Of a stretch of DNA of 64,000 nucleotides, positions 51,372-60,798 are shown piece by piece; positions within the stretch are counted from its first letter, which is position 1, and each line of letters opens with the position of its first letter. A program made the position numbers and the translations under genes. Below the pieces are notes generated by a model. The model was given only the letters and a program-made list of their open reading frames with translations. It had not been told where the DNA came from and ran no database searches. Source of the DNA: Chryseobacterium sp. FP211-J200. Its GTDB lineage: Bacteria > Bacteroidota > Bacteroidia > Flavobacteriales > Weeksellaceae. The stretch spans positions 38,747 to 102,746 of the forward strand of contig NZ_LSHB01000014.1 in the NCBI RefSeq assembly GCF_001643375.1, read 5' to 3'.

Positions 51372-52241
51372 ATGAAAAAACGTTATTCATTTAACATACT
51401 ATTATTACTTATTTTACTTGGACTATCTTCTTGCATCTCGAGAAAAGATATCAGATATCTGCAGCCAAGTGAAAGCCTCACTATCAACGAGGAAGGACTG
51501 GTTCCTTACAATGTCCCGGAATATAGGGTGACCAAAGGAGATATATTGACGCTAAATGTGGTGACGACGCCAAAAGGTGATGCAGCTCAGTTTTATTCGT
51601 CACTCAATACATCCTCCTCAGGTACCGGAACTCAACAATCTGCTGGTGGTGCGGCTGGAGGACAATCTGGAGGTGCTGGCGGAAATGGTGGAAACGCAAC
51701 ATTTTATTTTAACGGATTGAAGGTAGACTCCAATGGGGAAGTCAACATTTTTGGAATTGGCTATGTGAAAGCAGAAGGTCGAACGGTTGAAGATATGACC
51801 AAGGAGATACAGACCAGAGTCAATGAGAATTTTTTACAAGGAAAATCAGAGGTTAGGCTCAATTTGGATGGGATCCGTTATTACATATTGGGCGATATAG
51901 AAACTACAGGTGTCACAGGTGAAAAAACAGCGTATGTCACTCAGCTCAACATTATGCAAGCCCTTGCGATGAATGGCGGTTTGAACAGGACCGTGGATAG
52001 AAAAAGTATTACCATTCACAGGAAATATCCGGAAGGCATAAAGACTGCAAAGCTGGACCTGACCCGAGAAGATGCAATGAACTCACCATATTATTGGTTG
52101 CAAAATGGCGATATCATCTATCTCAATACCAATGGAAAAAGCATCAATGGATTTGGAAAGGAACCACTACAGGTTTTGACAACTGGAGTCTCTTTGATCA
52201 CAACAGTAATGTCTATTTATTTAATTCTTAAGACGTTATAG
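51372..52241 (+). CDS. Wza-like polysaccharide export lipoprotein
   Basis: The 289-residue outer-membrane export protein has a lipoprotein signal (LGLSSC, Cys ~18), a PES domain (YRVTKGDILTLNV, then EVNIFGIGYVKAEGRT) and an SLBB-like segment (YYILGDIETTGV). It ends in a C-terminal hydrophobic helix. The PES domain contains an unusual Gly/Ser/Ala-rich loop (SGTGTQQSAGGAAGGQSG, ~75-105). It pairs with the Wzc-like kinase gene, which starts 1 bp after its stop. Confidence 0.88.
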   Translation: MKKRYSFNILLLLILLGLSSCISRKDIRYLQPSESLTINEEGLVPYNVPEYRVTKGDILTLNVVTTPKGDAAQFYSSLNTSSSGTGTQQSAGGAAGGQSGGAGGNGGNATFYFNGLKVDSNGEVNIFGIGYVKAEGRTVEDMTKEIQTRVNENFLQGKSEVRLNLDGIRYYILGDIETTGVTGEKTAYVTQLNIMQALAMNGGLNRTVDRKSITIHRKYPEGIKTAKLDLTREDAMNSPYYWLQNGDIIYLNTNGKSINGFGKEPLQVLTTGVSLITTVMSIYLILKTL

Positions 52242-52242
52242 T

Positions 52243-54741
52243 ATGATTCCTGATAAAAACGGTAGCAGCACACAAGACTCAGCTCAGAATGCTGAAAAAA
52301 TGGGTTCATTCAGTTTGTTTGATCCAATTCACTTTGTGCAAAGGATTCTGCGTAATTGGTATTGGTTTGTGCTCTTAGGATTTTTAGGTTATTGTATTTC
52401 TTTTGTTTACAGCAAGTATTACGCGCAACGGGTTTTTTCAGCAAACTTATCATTAAGTATATCCAATAATACTTCCAGTTATTTTACGCCTAACCAGTCG
52501 ATCAATTTTATCTGGGGACAAGGTGGAAACCAAGATGGTGTCTACTTGAAGAAGATATTACTATCCAGAAGTCATAACGAATACTTGGTCAAAAAACTGG
52601 ACCTGAATACCAATTATACCACAAAAGGATTGATCAAGACCACTTATCTGGATCAGGAGGACAGTCCGGTTTTCCTTGAGATAGACAAAGAGCATCTGCA
52701 GCAGGTCAATTATACGATCACGATGATTCCGAAAGGAAAAGATAAATATGAGATCATTCTGCCAGAGGAAGGACAGTCCAATAATTTATATAATTTCATT
52801 ACCGAAACTGCAGAAGTGGTTCCCGCTTATCCGAGACCACAGAACAAAATAGTAAGCGTGAATGAATGGTACGAAACGCCGAACCTGAGATTCAAATTGG
52901 TGTCAAACCCGACAGCTCCAAAAATTAATTTGGAGAATATCATGGTCACTTTGATCCCCGTCAATCAGGCGGTCAATAATATTATCAGCAGTATTGCAGT
53001 AGATTTTGATAAGGAACTGCCTTCCATCATGATCATTAGCAAATCTGGATATAATCTAAACAATATTGTAGGTTTTCTTAACAACTCCGTGAAGGAATTG
53101 ATAAAAAAAAGATTGATGGATCAGAACACGGTGGATCAAAATACGGTCGAGTACCTTAATGAAAATCTTACCAAGATCAGAAAAAAACTGGATTCCAGCG
53201 GCGCCGTTCTTAATAATCTTAAGATCAATAACCGTTTGTTCGATATGGAAAACATCGATTCCAAAACGCTTGCTAAACTTACTGATCTAGAAACTCAAAA
53301 AGCAGATCTGGTTACGAAGATCAATTCACTCAATAACATCAAGGCTTCTGTCAATACAAACAGTATAGAGAAAATGATCAGTTTGAATCTTGCCGGGATC
53401 GAAGATGGAAACTTCAACGCGTCAGTTTCTGAGCTGAAAGCACTTTATGCGAAGAGAAGGGAGATGGCACAGATCTATACGCCGGATTCTGAACCAATGA
53501 GAGAGATCAACCGACTGATAAATGAGGCAAAATATACTTCTCAAGACGGACTGAAAAAATATTTTCAAGGCTACTACGATAAGCTGACAGACCTGAATGC
53601 AGAAATCGGAAAAATAGATCAGGACCTGGTCACATTACCTGAAAAACAACGTATTTTCCTGGATGCGAAGAGGGGTTACGATATTATAGAAAGTACATAC
53701 AACACTTTGTTGACAGAGCAGGCAAAGTCTCAGATGAGAGTAGCTACAAACCAAAGCAATCTGAGTGTTATAGATTGGGCAAAAAATCTGGGACAAGGGC
53801 CAATTGCTCCAAATATCAACGCAACGAAAATGCAGATCATGGGTGGTCTATTGCTCATTCCTCTTATATTTTTGGTATTAGGTGAATTGCTTGACAAGAA
53901 GATCAGGAACATTAAAGAATTGTTATCTGCTACGAAGATCCCTTTGCTGGGTGTCATTGGACATAACAATTATGATAATAATCTTACGGTTATGGAGGAG
54001 CCAAAATCCTCAATATCAGAAGCATTTAGAGCGATCAGGGCAAACCTGAGATTCCTCTTCGATGAGGAGCAGAAAAGTAAGGTCATACTGGTAACGTCTT
54101 CCATCAGTGGTGAAGGTAAGACCTATGTTTCTATCAATATCGCATCGGTCTTGGGACTTAGCGGTAAAAAAGCTGTCCTGCTCGGGATGGACCTTAGAAA
54201 ACCGAAGATCTTCGGGGATTTTAAGATCAATAACAAAAATGGGATTTCCAACTATCTTACAGGTCAGGTGGAACTGGAAGATATCATCAACCATACTAGT
54301 ATTCCTGGACTAGACGTGATCACTTCTGGCCCGATTCCACCAAATCCATCGGAGCTTTTGATGGGTGACAACAATATGAAATTCATAGATAGGTTAAAGG
54401 ATATCTACGAATATGTGATCATAGATTCGCCGCCGGTAGGATTGGTTGCAGATTCTTTTGAGTTGATAAAAAAAGCAGACACCACGATCTACGTTGTTCG
54501 CCATGAGTATACGGAAAAGCATATGCTGAGAATGATCAGTGAAAAGTACTTTAACAAAGAAGTTGCGAATCTTGGACTCGTCTATAATGACTTCAGCATC
54601 AAGCAAGGCTACGGTTATGGCTACGGCTATGGTTACGGCTATGGATACGGTTACGGCTATTTTGATGAGGATAAAAATTATAAAGAACCTACGGTCATCA
54701 AGATCCGAAACAAACTGAAGATGTTTTTTGGTAAAAAATAA
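52243..54741 (+). CDS. Wzc-like tyrosine autokinase / chain-length co-polymerase
   Basis: The 832-residue inner-membrane protein has TM1 near residue 40, a long periplasmic coiled-coil region, TM2 near 530 and a cytoplasmic BY-kinase domain. Walker A is SSISGEGKT (Lys626), Walker A' VLLGMDLRKP, and Walker B VIIDSPP (Asp728). The C-terminal tyrosine cluster consists of nine Gly-Tyr dipeptides in tandem (789-806), then FDEDKNY; phosphorylation of such tails regulates polymer export. Nothing downstream in the operon is seen before a terminator. Confidence 0.93.
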   Translation: MIPDKNGSSTQDSAQNAEKMGSFSLFDPIHFVQRILRNWYWFVLLGFLGYCISFVYSKYYAQRVFSANLSLSISNNTSSYFTPNQSINFIWGQGGNQDGVYLKKILLSRSHNEYLVKKLDLNTNYTTKGLIKTTYLDQEDSPVFLEIDKEHLQQVNYTITMIPKGKDKYEIILPEEGQSNNLYNFITETAEVVPAYPRPQNKIVSVNEWYETPNLRFKLVSNPTAPKINLENIMVTLIPVNQAVNNIISSIAVDFDKELPSIMIISKSGYNLNNIVGFLNNSVKELIKKRLMDQNTVDQNTVEYLNENLTKIRKKLDSSGAVLNNLKINNRLFDMENIDSKTLAKLTDLETQKADLVTKINSLNNIKASVNTNSIEKMISLNLAGIEDGNFNASVSELKALYAKRREMAQIYTPDSEPMREINRLINEAKYTSQDGLKKYFQGYYDKLTDLNAEIGKIDQDLVTLPEKQRIFLDAKRGYDIIESTYNTLLTEQAKSQMRVATNQSNLSVIDWAKNLGQGPIAPNINATKMQIMGGLLLIPLIFLVLGELLDKKIRNIKELLSATKIPLLGVIGHNNYDNNLTVMEEPKSSISEAFRAIRANLRFLFDEEQKSKVILVTSSISGEGKTYVSINIASVLGLSGKKAVLLGMDLRKPKIFGDFKINNKNGISNYLTGQVELEDIINHTSIPGLDVITSGPIPPNPSELLMGDNNMKFIDRLKDIYEYVIIDSPPVGLVADSFELIKKADTTIYVVRHEYTEKHMLRMISEKYFNKEVANLGLVYNDFSIKQGYGYGYGYGYGYGYGYGYFDEDKNYKEPTVIKIRNKLKMFFGKK
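54607..54660 (+). repeat. Nine-fold Gly-Tyr hexanucleotide repeat in the Wzc-like gene
   Basis: Nine consecutive GGN-TAY codon pairs (54 bp) encode the tyrosine tail. Third positions vary (TAC/TAT, GGC/GGT/GGA), so the repeat is not a perfect microsatellite. It could still change copy number by recombination or slippage. Confidence 0.85.
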
Positions 54742-54743
54742 AG

Positions 54744-54770
54744 AGCCTTTTTTAAGGCTTTTATTTTTTT
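54744..54770 (+). terminator. Terminator after the Wzc-like gene
   Basis: AGCCTT-TTTT-AAGGCT followed by TTTATTTTTTT; it ends the polysaccharide transcription unit. Confidence 0.85.
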
Positions 54771-54851
54771 TGAAGACTATTTTGAGGATATGTTCGTTTT
54801 TATAACAATAATTTATATTTTATCGCCCTTATTTAACTTAAATTTAAGAAG

Positions 54852-54880
54852 TTGCTTAAACTAAAAATGTTTTATATTTG
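54852..54880 (+). promoter_or_regulatory. Promoter of the barrel protein-uppS-bamA group
   Basis: TTG (54852-54854), 18-bp gap, TATATTTG (54873-54880): a very good match to the Bacteroidota vegetative promoter, ~40 bp before the ATG at 54921. Confidence 0.7.
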
Positions 54881-54920
54881 CACCAAATTTTTGACTAATA
54901 GACGTTTCAGGATATTGAAA

Positions 54921-55718
54921 ATGAAGAAAGAACTTACTTACACCTTTATCGCCTTGTTTTGTTTTCTCGGTTTTGCCAATGCGCAAAGACATGAGATAGG
55001 CGTGCAGCTGGGTATGAGTAATCTTGTTGGAGATATCGGAAGAACCAATTATATTTTGCAAAAACCACTTGGTAATGTGTCAGATAATGGTTTGCCATTC
55101 TACGGTGGACTGTTGTACAGAATGAATTTCAATCCGTATCAAACGATAAGGCTTAATCTGGGATTCAGTAATGTCCAATTCGATGACAGGTATGCTAAGG
55201 AAAACTACAGAAGGATGAGGCAGTTGAGAGGGACCAATTCGGTTTTCTCGGCAGATCTCCTTTTCGAGTATAACTTCTTGCCAGTTAATGATGAGCAGGT
55301 AAGCATGATCAGTCCTTACATTTTTGGAGGTCTGTCGGCTTTGTATATGAATGCTTCGAAACCTGAGCTTACGATCAATTCTGTGAATAATGTACTTGTC
55401 AATTACAAACAGGACAAAAGCTTCACAATGGGCTTGCCATTCGGGATCGGACTTAAGTATAAATTTAATTATAACTGGGCATTGTCTGGGGAATTCACTT
55501 TCAGACCTACTTTCTCCGACCAGGTGGACTACAGTTCATTGGAAGAAAAAGATGTGAAAGTTTTGAGAACGTCACTCGACGAAGATCAAACAGCTGCCAT
55601 TGTCCAAGGTTTTATACAACAAAGAAATATAGGTAATCCAAATTCAAAAGATTGGGTCAATTCTGCAACACTTATTTTGTCTTATTCTTTTGGAAGACCA
55701 CCTTGTTATTGTAAATAA
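54921..55718 (+). CDS. Outer-membrane beta-barrel protein, DUF6089-like
   Basis: The 265-residue protein has a signal peptide (ending ANA, ~21). The mature part has regular beta-strands with a barrel-like alternation (EIGVQLGMSNLVGDIG, YGGLLYRMNFNPYQTIRLNLGF, ATLILSYSFGR). DUF6089 proteins in Bacteroidota lie in this position before uppS and bamA; their function is not established. The ATG at 54921 is used because the upstream in-frame TTG coincides with the -33 element. Confidence 0.75.
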   Translation: MKKELTYTFIALFCFLGFANAQRHEIGVQLGMSNLVGDIGRTNYILQKPLGNVSDNGLPFYGGLLYRMNFNPYQTIRLNLGFSNVQFDDRYAKENYRRMRQLRGTNSVFSADLLFEYNFLPVNDEQVSMISPYIFGGLSALYMNASKPELTINSVNNVLVNYKQDKSFTMGLPFGIGLKYKFNYNWALSGEFTFRPTFSDQVDYSSLEEKDVKVLRTSLDEDQTAAIVQGFIQQRNIGNPNSKDWVNSATLILSYSFGRPPCYCK

Positions 55719-55722
55719 TGTT

Positions 55723-56469
55723 ATGCAGGATTTAAAAACACTTATTAATAAAGACAATTTGCCTCAACATGTTGCTGTCATAATGGATGGTAACGGAAGA
55801 TGGGCAAAATCCAGAGGTGAGGAAAGAACCTTTGGACACAAAAACGCCATCACGGCAGTTCGCAATGTGATCAATGCCTGTAATGAGGTGCATATCCCAT
55901 ATCTTACCCTTTACACCTTTTCCTCGGAAAACTGGAACAGACCAAAAGAAGAAGTAGATACGCTGATGAACCTTTTGTCAGAAACGCTGCTGCTTGAAGC
56001 TGAAGAGATCTTTTCAAAAGGATTGAGGATGCATGTCATTGGTGACATCAATTCATTGCCGGAACTTGTAAGAGACCAGTTGATGAATGTTATAGAGCTT
56101 ACAAAAGATAATAAAGGTGGGAATCTGATTCTTGCATTAAGTTACGGTTCCCAAAAAGAAATTTTGAAGGCTGTAAAAGAGATCAGCCAGGAAGTGAAAG
56201 AAGGAAAGATAGAACTGGAGGACATCGATGAGAAATGTTTTGAAGATCATCTTTACACAAAAGATTTTCCTCAGGTAGACCTTATGATCAGAACCAGTGG
56301 GGAAGTGCGTATCAGTAATTTTCTGCTTTGGCAGATCGCTTACGCAGAATTGCAATTCTTGGATGTACTTTGGCCAGATTTTACAAAAGATACATTTTTC
56401 CAATGCATCTTAGATTATCAGAATAAAGAGAGAAGATACGGAAAGACAAGCGATCAGCTTACTTCATAA
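55723..56469 (+). CDS. uppS: Undecaprenyl (cis-prenyl) diphosphate synthase
   Basis: The 248-residue enzyme makes the C55 carrier lipid from FPP and IPP. It has VIMDGNGRWAKSRG with the catalytic Asp22, FSSENWNRPKEEV, and DLMIRTSGEVRISNFLLWQ (usual RTGGE is RTSGE here). From the ATG at 55723 the length is normal; an upstream start at 55690 would overlap the previous gene. It supplies the carrier used by WecA-like and peptidoglycan enzymes. Confidence 0.95.
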   Translation: MQDLKTLINKDNLPQHVAVIMDGNGRWAKSRGEERTFGHKNAITAVRNVINACNEVHIPYLTLYTFSSENWNRPKEEVDTLMNLLSETLLLEAEEIFSKGLRMHVIGDINSLPELVRDQLMNVIELTKDNKGGNLILALSYGSQKEILKAVKEISQEVKEGKIELEDIDEKCFEDHLYTKDFPQVDLMIRTSGEVRISNFLLWQIAYAELQFLDVLWPDFTKDTFFQCILDYQNKERRYGKTSDQLTS

Positions 56470-56504
56470 ATATATATTTAGAAAAGAGAACAACTTCAAT
56501 AAGA

Positions 56505-59039
56505 ATGAGATTAAGAATTATACCCATTATTTTGTTAGCAGCTTCAGCGTTTGCACACGCACAAGTTGTTCCACAGGGTAACAATGCAGAAAACACGGAA
56601 CTTGCAGCAGACCAAAATCAAGAATATGTTCTGAAAGATATCGTTGTAGACGGTGTCAAAAGATATACACCAGCTCAGATTTTGCGTTTTACAGGTCTAG
56701 TGAAAGGAGAGAAGTTAGAAATTCCGGGGCAGAGAGTTAGCAACGCTATCAAGAAGCTTTGGGAAACGCAATCTTTTTCTAAGGTTGAGGTTTATATTCA
56801 GGATGTTGAAGGGCAAAATGTTGTCCTGCAATTTTCTTTGCAAGACCTTAAAGAACTTGGAGAAGTGAAATTTACAGGTAAAGGAATGGGGAAATCCAAA
56901 AATGAGAAACTCATCAAGGAGAACAACCTGAAACCTGGTACAAAGATCAATAACAATCTGATCTCCAATTTGCAGAACAAGATCCCGCAAGAATATATTG
57001 CGAAGGGATTTGCTGATGCAAAGATCAATATCCAGGAGAAAGCCAATGGCGGAGATGCCAATTTGGTAGACTGGACCATCGAGGTTTCAAAAGGAAAGAA
57101 AGTCAAGATCGATAAGATCGATTTTGAAGGAAATACAAATGTTTCTGATAGAAAACTTAGAAAAAGTGGTTTCAAGGATACGAAGCAGAAGAGATTCCTT
57201 ATCGGAATTTTGAAGCCATCCAAATTTGTACAGGACAAATATGATGAGGACAAGAAAAACCTGATCAGTTATTATAATTCATTAGGTTTCCGTGATGCAA
57301 CCATCGTTTCTGACTCTGTTACTAGAAACGATAAGGGGTATAACATCAATGTAAAACTTAATGAAGGAAAGAAATATTACATCGGAGATATCAACTTCAT
57401 TGGTAATACGACTTTTACAACAGAGTTTTTACAAAGGATCTTAGGGTATAAAACAGGAGATATCTATGATGCAGTAGGTTTCAACAAAAAAGTTGGAGAC
57501 GATGGCGGTAAAGAAGATGACTCTGATATCAAATCCATCTACATGAACAATGGATTCCTTTTCTCTAATGTTACACCGATAGAAAAATCTGTAAAAGGAG
57601 ATTCGATCAACTTGGAGATCAGAATCAGTGAAGGTGAAAAAGCAACTTGGAACCGTGTAACCTGGTCTGGTAATACAACCACGCATGACCACGTGATCCT
57701 AAGAGCACTTCGAACAAAACCTGGAGCTTTGTTTGCGAAAACAGATATCAAGAGAACATATTTCGAATTGGCTGGGATGCAATTCTTTGACCCACAGCAG
57801 ATTGGAACAGATGTGAAACCTAATCCTCAAGATAATACAGTGAACATGCACTGGACATTGGTTGAGAAAGGTTCTTCTCAGGTACAGTTGCAAGCCGGTT
57901 ACGGTGGTGGATCTTTCATAGGTACGCTTGGTTTGACCTTTAATAACTTCTCGCTGAAGAACTTCCTTAAATTCAAAGATTTCAAACCGGTTCCTCAGGG
58001 TGACGGGCAAACTTTATCATTACAAGCACAAGCAGGACAATATTTTAGAAACTATAGTATATCTTTCACAGAGCCTTGGGTTTTTGGAACTAGACCAACT
58101 GCTTTAAGTGTTGGCTTGAACTACTCAAACGTGAACTATTCACTATCAACAGGAGATCAGAAAATGAATATCTTCTCTGCAAGTGTAGGATTGACGAGAT
58201 TACTAAAATGGCCTGATGATTATTTCTCTCTTTACACAGGGATCCAGTATCAAAGTTATGATTTCAGCAATTATCCATTCTACTTTGGAGAAGCTTTGGA
58301 ATATAATGGTAGTACAAAATCATTCAGTTTCAATATTGGTTTGAGCAGAAGTTCTGCCGGATTGGATCCAGTATTTCCGACTTATGGTTCTAATATAGAG
58401 GCAACCCTGAAGTTCACACCGCCATACTCATGGTTCAGCGACAAAGATTACTCTTCAATGAGTACTTTGGACAAGTACAAATGGATGGAGTTCTACAAAG
58501 TGAAGTTGAAAGCTGATTTCTATAACGAGGTGATCGGGAAATTGGTTCTTAGAACAACTGGTGAAATGGGATTCCTGAATGGTTATAGCAAAGAATTAGG
58601 ACCGCCACCATTCGAAAGATACTACGTTGGAGGTGTAGGTTTGTTCAATGGTAGATACGATGGTAGAGAATTGGTACCTTTGAGAGGATATGAAAATGCT
58701 TCTTCTACAGGTTTCAGCTCATCTTCCACTTATGACATTACGCCTTATGGAGGTGCCACGATCTACAACAGATTTGCAGCAGAACTTAGATATCCAATTT
58801 CGATGAACCAAACAGCGAAAATTTTCGTTCTTACTTTTGTAGAAGCCGGAAATGCTTGGAACAGTTATGGAACTTACAATCCATTCAAATTGAAAAGATC
58901 GGCGGGTCTTGGTATCAGAGTATCGATGTCAGCATTTGGATTGATCGGATTTGACTTCGCTTACGGATTTGATAAAACCTTGGGTAACACAGATCCTTCA
59001 GGATGGCAACAGCATTTCTTGATGAATCAACCATTATAA
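56505..59039 (+). CDS. bamA: BamA outer-membrane assembly factor
   Basis: The 844-residue protein has a signal peptide (~1-19), five POTRA-like repeats (residues ~40-450; e.g. KDIVVDGVKRYTPAQI, KVKIDKIDFEGNTNVS) and a C-terminal 16-strand barrel with the conserved PLRGY motif in the region ~720-725. It folds and inserts outer-membrane proteins. It is flanked by uppS and two Skp genes, the common order in Flavobacteriia. Confidence 0.95.
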   Translation: MRLRIIPIILLAASAFAHAQVVPQGNNAENTELAADQNQEYVLKDIVVDGVKRYTPAQILRFTGLVKGEKLEIPGQRVSNAIKKLWETQSFSKVEVYIQDVEGQNVVLQFSLQDLKELGEVKFTGKGMGKSKNEKLIKENNLKPGTKINNNLISNLQNKIPQEYIAKGFADAKINIQEKANGGDANLVDWTIEVSKGKKVKIDKIDFEGNTNVSDRKLRKSGFKDTKQKRFLIGILKPSKFVQDKYDEDKKNLISYYNSLGFRDATIVSDSVTRNDKGYNINVKLNEGKKYYIGDINFIGNTTFTTEFLQRILGYKTGDIYDAVGFNKKVGDDGGKEDDSDIKSIYMNNGFLFSNVTPIEKSVKGDSINLEIRISEGEKATWNRVTWSGNTTTHDHVILRALRTKPGALFAKTDIKRTYFELAGMQFFDPQQIGTDVKPNPQDNTVNMHWTLVEKGSSQVQLQAGYGGGSFIGTLGLTFNNFSLKNFLKFKDFKPVPQGDGQTLSLQAQAGQYFRNYSISFTEPWVFGTRPTALSVGLNYSNVNYSLSTGDQKMNIFSASVGLTRLLKWPDDYFSLYTGIQYQSYDFSNYPFYFGEALEYNGSTKSFSFNIGLSRSSAGLDPVFPTYGSNIEATLKFTPPYSWFSDKDYSSMSTLDKYKWMEFYKVKLKADFYNEVIGKLVLRTTGEMGFLNGYSKELGPPPFERYYVGGVGLFNGRYDGRELVPLRGYENASSTGFSSSSTYDITPYGGATIYNRFAAELRYPISMNQTAKIFVLTFVEAGNAWNSYGTYNPFKLKRSAGLGIRVSMSAFGLIGFDFAYGFDKTLGNTDPSGWQQHFLMNQPL

Positions 59040-59061
59040 AATAATTTTTTATTTTTACACG

Positions 59062-59715
59062 ATGAAGAAAATAGCTTTAATTGTAACAATACTTTTTACC
59101 GCAGTTCAGACCTATGCACAAAAAATCGGCGTTGTAGATACCAATTATGTCTTGAGCAAGCTGCCTCAGTACAAAGAAGCTGAAGCCAGACTCAATACAC
59201 AGGTTACGCAATGGCAGTCGGATCTACAAAGGTTGCAGGCAGAATATGAAAGAAAAAGGGAAGCTTTTGAAAACGAAAAGGTCCTTCTTCTGGGTGATCA
59301 GCTCAAACTAAGAGAGAAAGAAGTGCTTGATCTGGAAACCAATATCCGAAACACGATTGGTGGAAGGTTTGGGTCGAACGGAGAAATCAATCAATTGAGG
59401 TCTAATCTGACAAAACCTTATCAGGATCAGATCTGGAATGCCATCAAAACGGTCTCTACGAAGAATAATCTGGGCATAGTTCTTGATAAAAGCAACAACA
59501 TCAGTGTCATCTTCTTAGATAAAAAATATGACTATACAGAGGCTGTCCTCAATCTTTTAGGAAAAACGCTTCCTAAAGCTGAGGAAATTAAAACGAATAC
59601 CAGACCTGGTGTAAACAACACTAAAGGACAATCTGGAAAGTCAGGCTTGAAGTCGAAAAATGCAGTAATGCAACAAAGAAAGGCAACTGCAACAGAATCT
59701 GCTGATCAGAAATAA
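59062..59715 (+). CDS. Skp/OmpH-family periplasmic chaperone
   Basis: A 217-residue protein with a signal peptide (cleavage after YAQ) and the OmpH pattern IGVVDTNYVLSKLPQYKEAE. A long coiled coil follows (~45-115), with a C-terminal basic tail. It holds unfolded outer-membrane proteins in the periplasm. It is 22 bp after bamA and 37 bp before the second Skp. Confidence 0.9.
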   Translation: MKKIALIVTILFTAVQTYAQKIGVVDTNYVLSKLPQYKEAEARLNTQVTQWQSDLQRLQAEYERKREAFENEKVLLLGDQLKLREKEVLDLETNIRNTIGGRFGSNGEINQLRSNLTKPYQDQIWNAIKTVSTKNNLGIVLDKSNNISVIFLDKKYDYTEAVLNLLGKTLPKAEEIKTNTRPGVNNTKGQSGKSGLKSKNAVMQQRKATATESADQK

Positions 59716-59752
59716 TCAAAATTAATATAAATTATAAACATAACTTTTTAAA

Positions 59753-60253
59753 ATGAACAAATTAAATGTATTATTAGTAGCCGTTGTAATGGTTTTTGCA
59801 ACTGGATTTGCACAAGCTCAAAAAATAGCTTCTGTTGATATCAATTCGATCTTTACATCTATGCCGGAAATGAAGGCTCTTGATGCTCAATTACAAACTT
59901 TGCAGACTTCAAAACAAGGTGAGTTGGAGAAACAAGGTAAATCTCTTCAAGACTTGATGAAAAAATACCAGGACGAAGCGCCTAAACAAACTCAAGCTAT
60001 CAACGAGACAAGAAGCCAGGAAGTTCAAAAACTTCAGGACAACCTTCAGCAACTTTATGCTGCTGCTCAAAAAGATATCGCTGAGAAAAGAGATGCAGGC
60101 CTAGCTCCAATCGAGAAAAAGATCAACGATGCTATCGCTAAAGTTTCAAAAGCTGCTTCTTATGAATTCGTGTTTGATGCTTCTAGCCCAGCTTTAGTTT
60201 ACAAAGCAGGTACAGATGCAACAGCTGCAGTTAAAAAAGAATTAGGTCTTTAA
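59753..60253 (+). CDS. Second Skp/OmpH-family periplasmic chaperone
   Basis: A 166-residue protein with a signal peptide (FAQAQ), IASVDINSIFTSMPEMKAL and an extended coiled coil (~45-125), ending FVFDASSPALVYKAGTDAT. It is shorter than its neighbour and closer to the standard Skp length. The tandem with the previous gene is typical of this phylum. Confidence 0.92.
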   Translation: MNKLNVLLVAVVMVFATGFAQAQKIASVDINSIFTSMPEMKALDAQLQTLQTSKQGELEKQGKSLQDLMKKYQDEAPKQTQAINETRSQEVQKLQDNLQQLYAAAQKDIAEKRDAGLAPIEKKINDAIAKVSKAASYEFVFDASSPALVYKAGTDATAAVKKELGL

Positions 60254-60275
60254 TTTTAAGACAAGAAAATAATCG

Positions 60276-60308
60276 AAACCGCTCTTTTTACGGAGCGGTT
60301 TTTTTATT
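60276..60308 (+). terminator. Terminator after the second skp gene
   Basis: AACCGCTC - TTTTTACG - GAGCGGTT followed by a long T-run; it separates the envelope operon from the thioesterase gene. Confidence 0.88.
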
Positions 60309-60316
60309 TTTGCACT

Positions 60317-60796
60317 ATGGAAAAAGAATTTTCATCAACTGTAAAAATCCGATTTGCAGACTGTGACCCGATCGGTCATCTCAATAATGTCAAATATCTT
60401 GAGTATATGCTCAATGCAAGAGAAGACCACGTAGAGCAAAACTACGGCTTCACTTATGAGCAATATACAAGGGAAACAGGCTGTACTTGGGTCACGATCC
60501 AAAATGAGATCGCCTATTTGAAAGAAGTAAGGTACAACTCAACCGTTGACATCACCAGCAAGACTGTTTTTGTAGATGATCTGACTGCGGTTGTAGAATT
60601 GCTGATGAAAGATGAAAACGGAAAAGTAAATGCCGTCTTTTGGCTGACGGTGATCTACTTCAATATGAAAACCAGAAGAGCAGAGAAAATGCCGGATTCT
60701 ACCTTAGAAAAGTTTGCTCATTTTTTAGTAGATATAGACCATAAAACATTCAAAGAAAGAGTTGTTTTCTTCAGGAATCAAAATAGAACAAAATAA
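60317..60796 (+). CDS. 4HBT-type acyl-CoA thioesterase
   Basis: A 159-residue hotdog thioesterase with RFADCDPIGHLNNVKYLEYM; Asp17 is the probable catalytic residue. The central AVVELLMKDENGK strand and overall size fit the YbgC/4HBT group. Its cytoplasmic substrate is unknown; it is 2 bp ahead of rfbD. Confidence 0.85.
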   Translation: MEKEFSSTVKIRFADCDPIGHLNNVKYLEYMLNAREDHVEQNYGFTYEQYTRETGCTWVTIQNEIAYLKEVRYNSTVDITSKTVFVDDLTAVVELLMKDENGKVNAVFWLTVIYFNMKTRRAEKMPDSTLEKFAHFLVDIDHKTFKERVVFFRNQNRTK

Positions 60797-60798
60797 GT

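Noticed and set aside
60305..60312. TATTTTTG promoter box before the thioesterase gene
   Set aside because: It lies in the T-run of a strong terminator, only 4 bp before the ATG, without a -33 TTG; better explained by the terminator.
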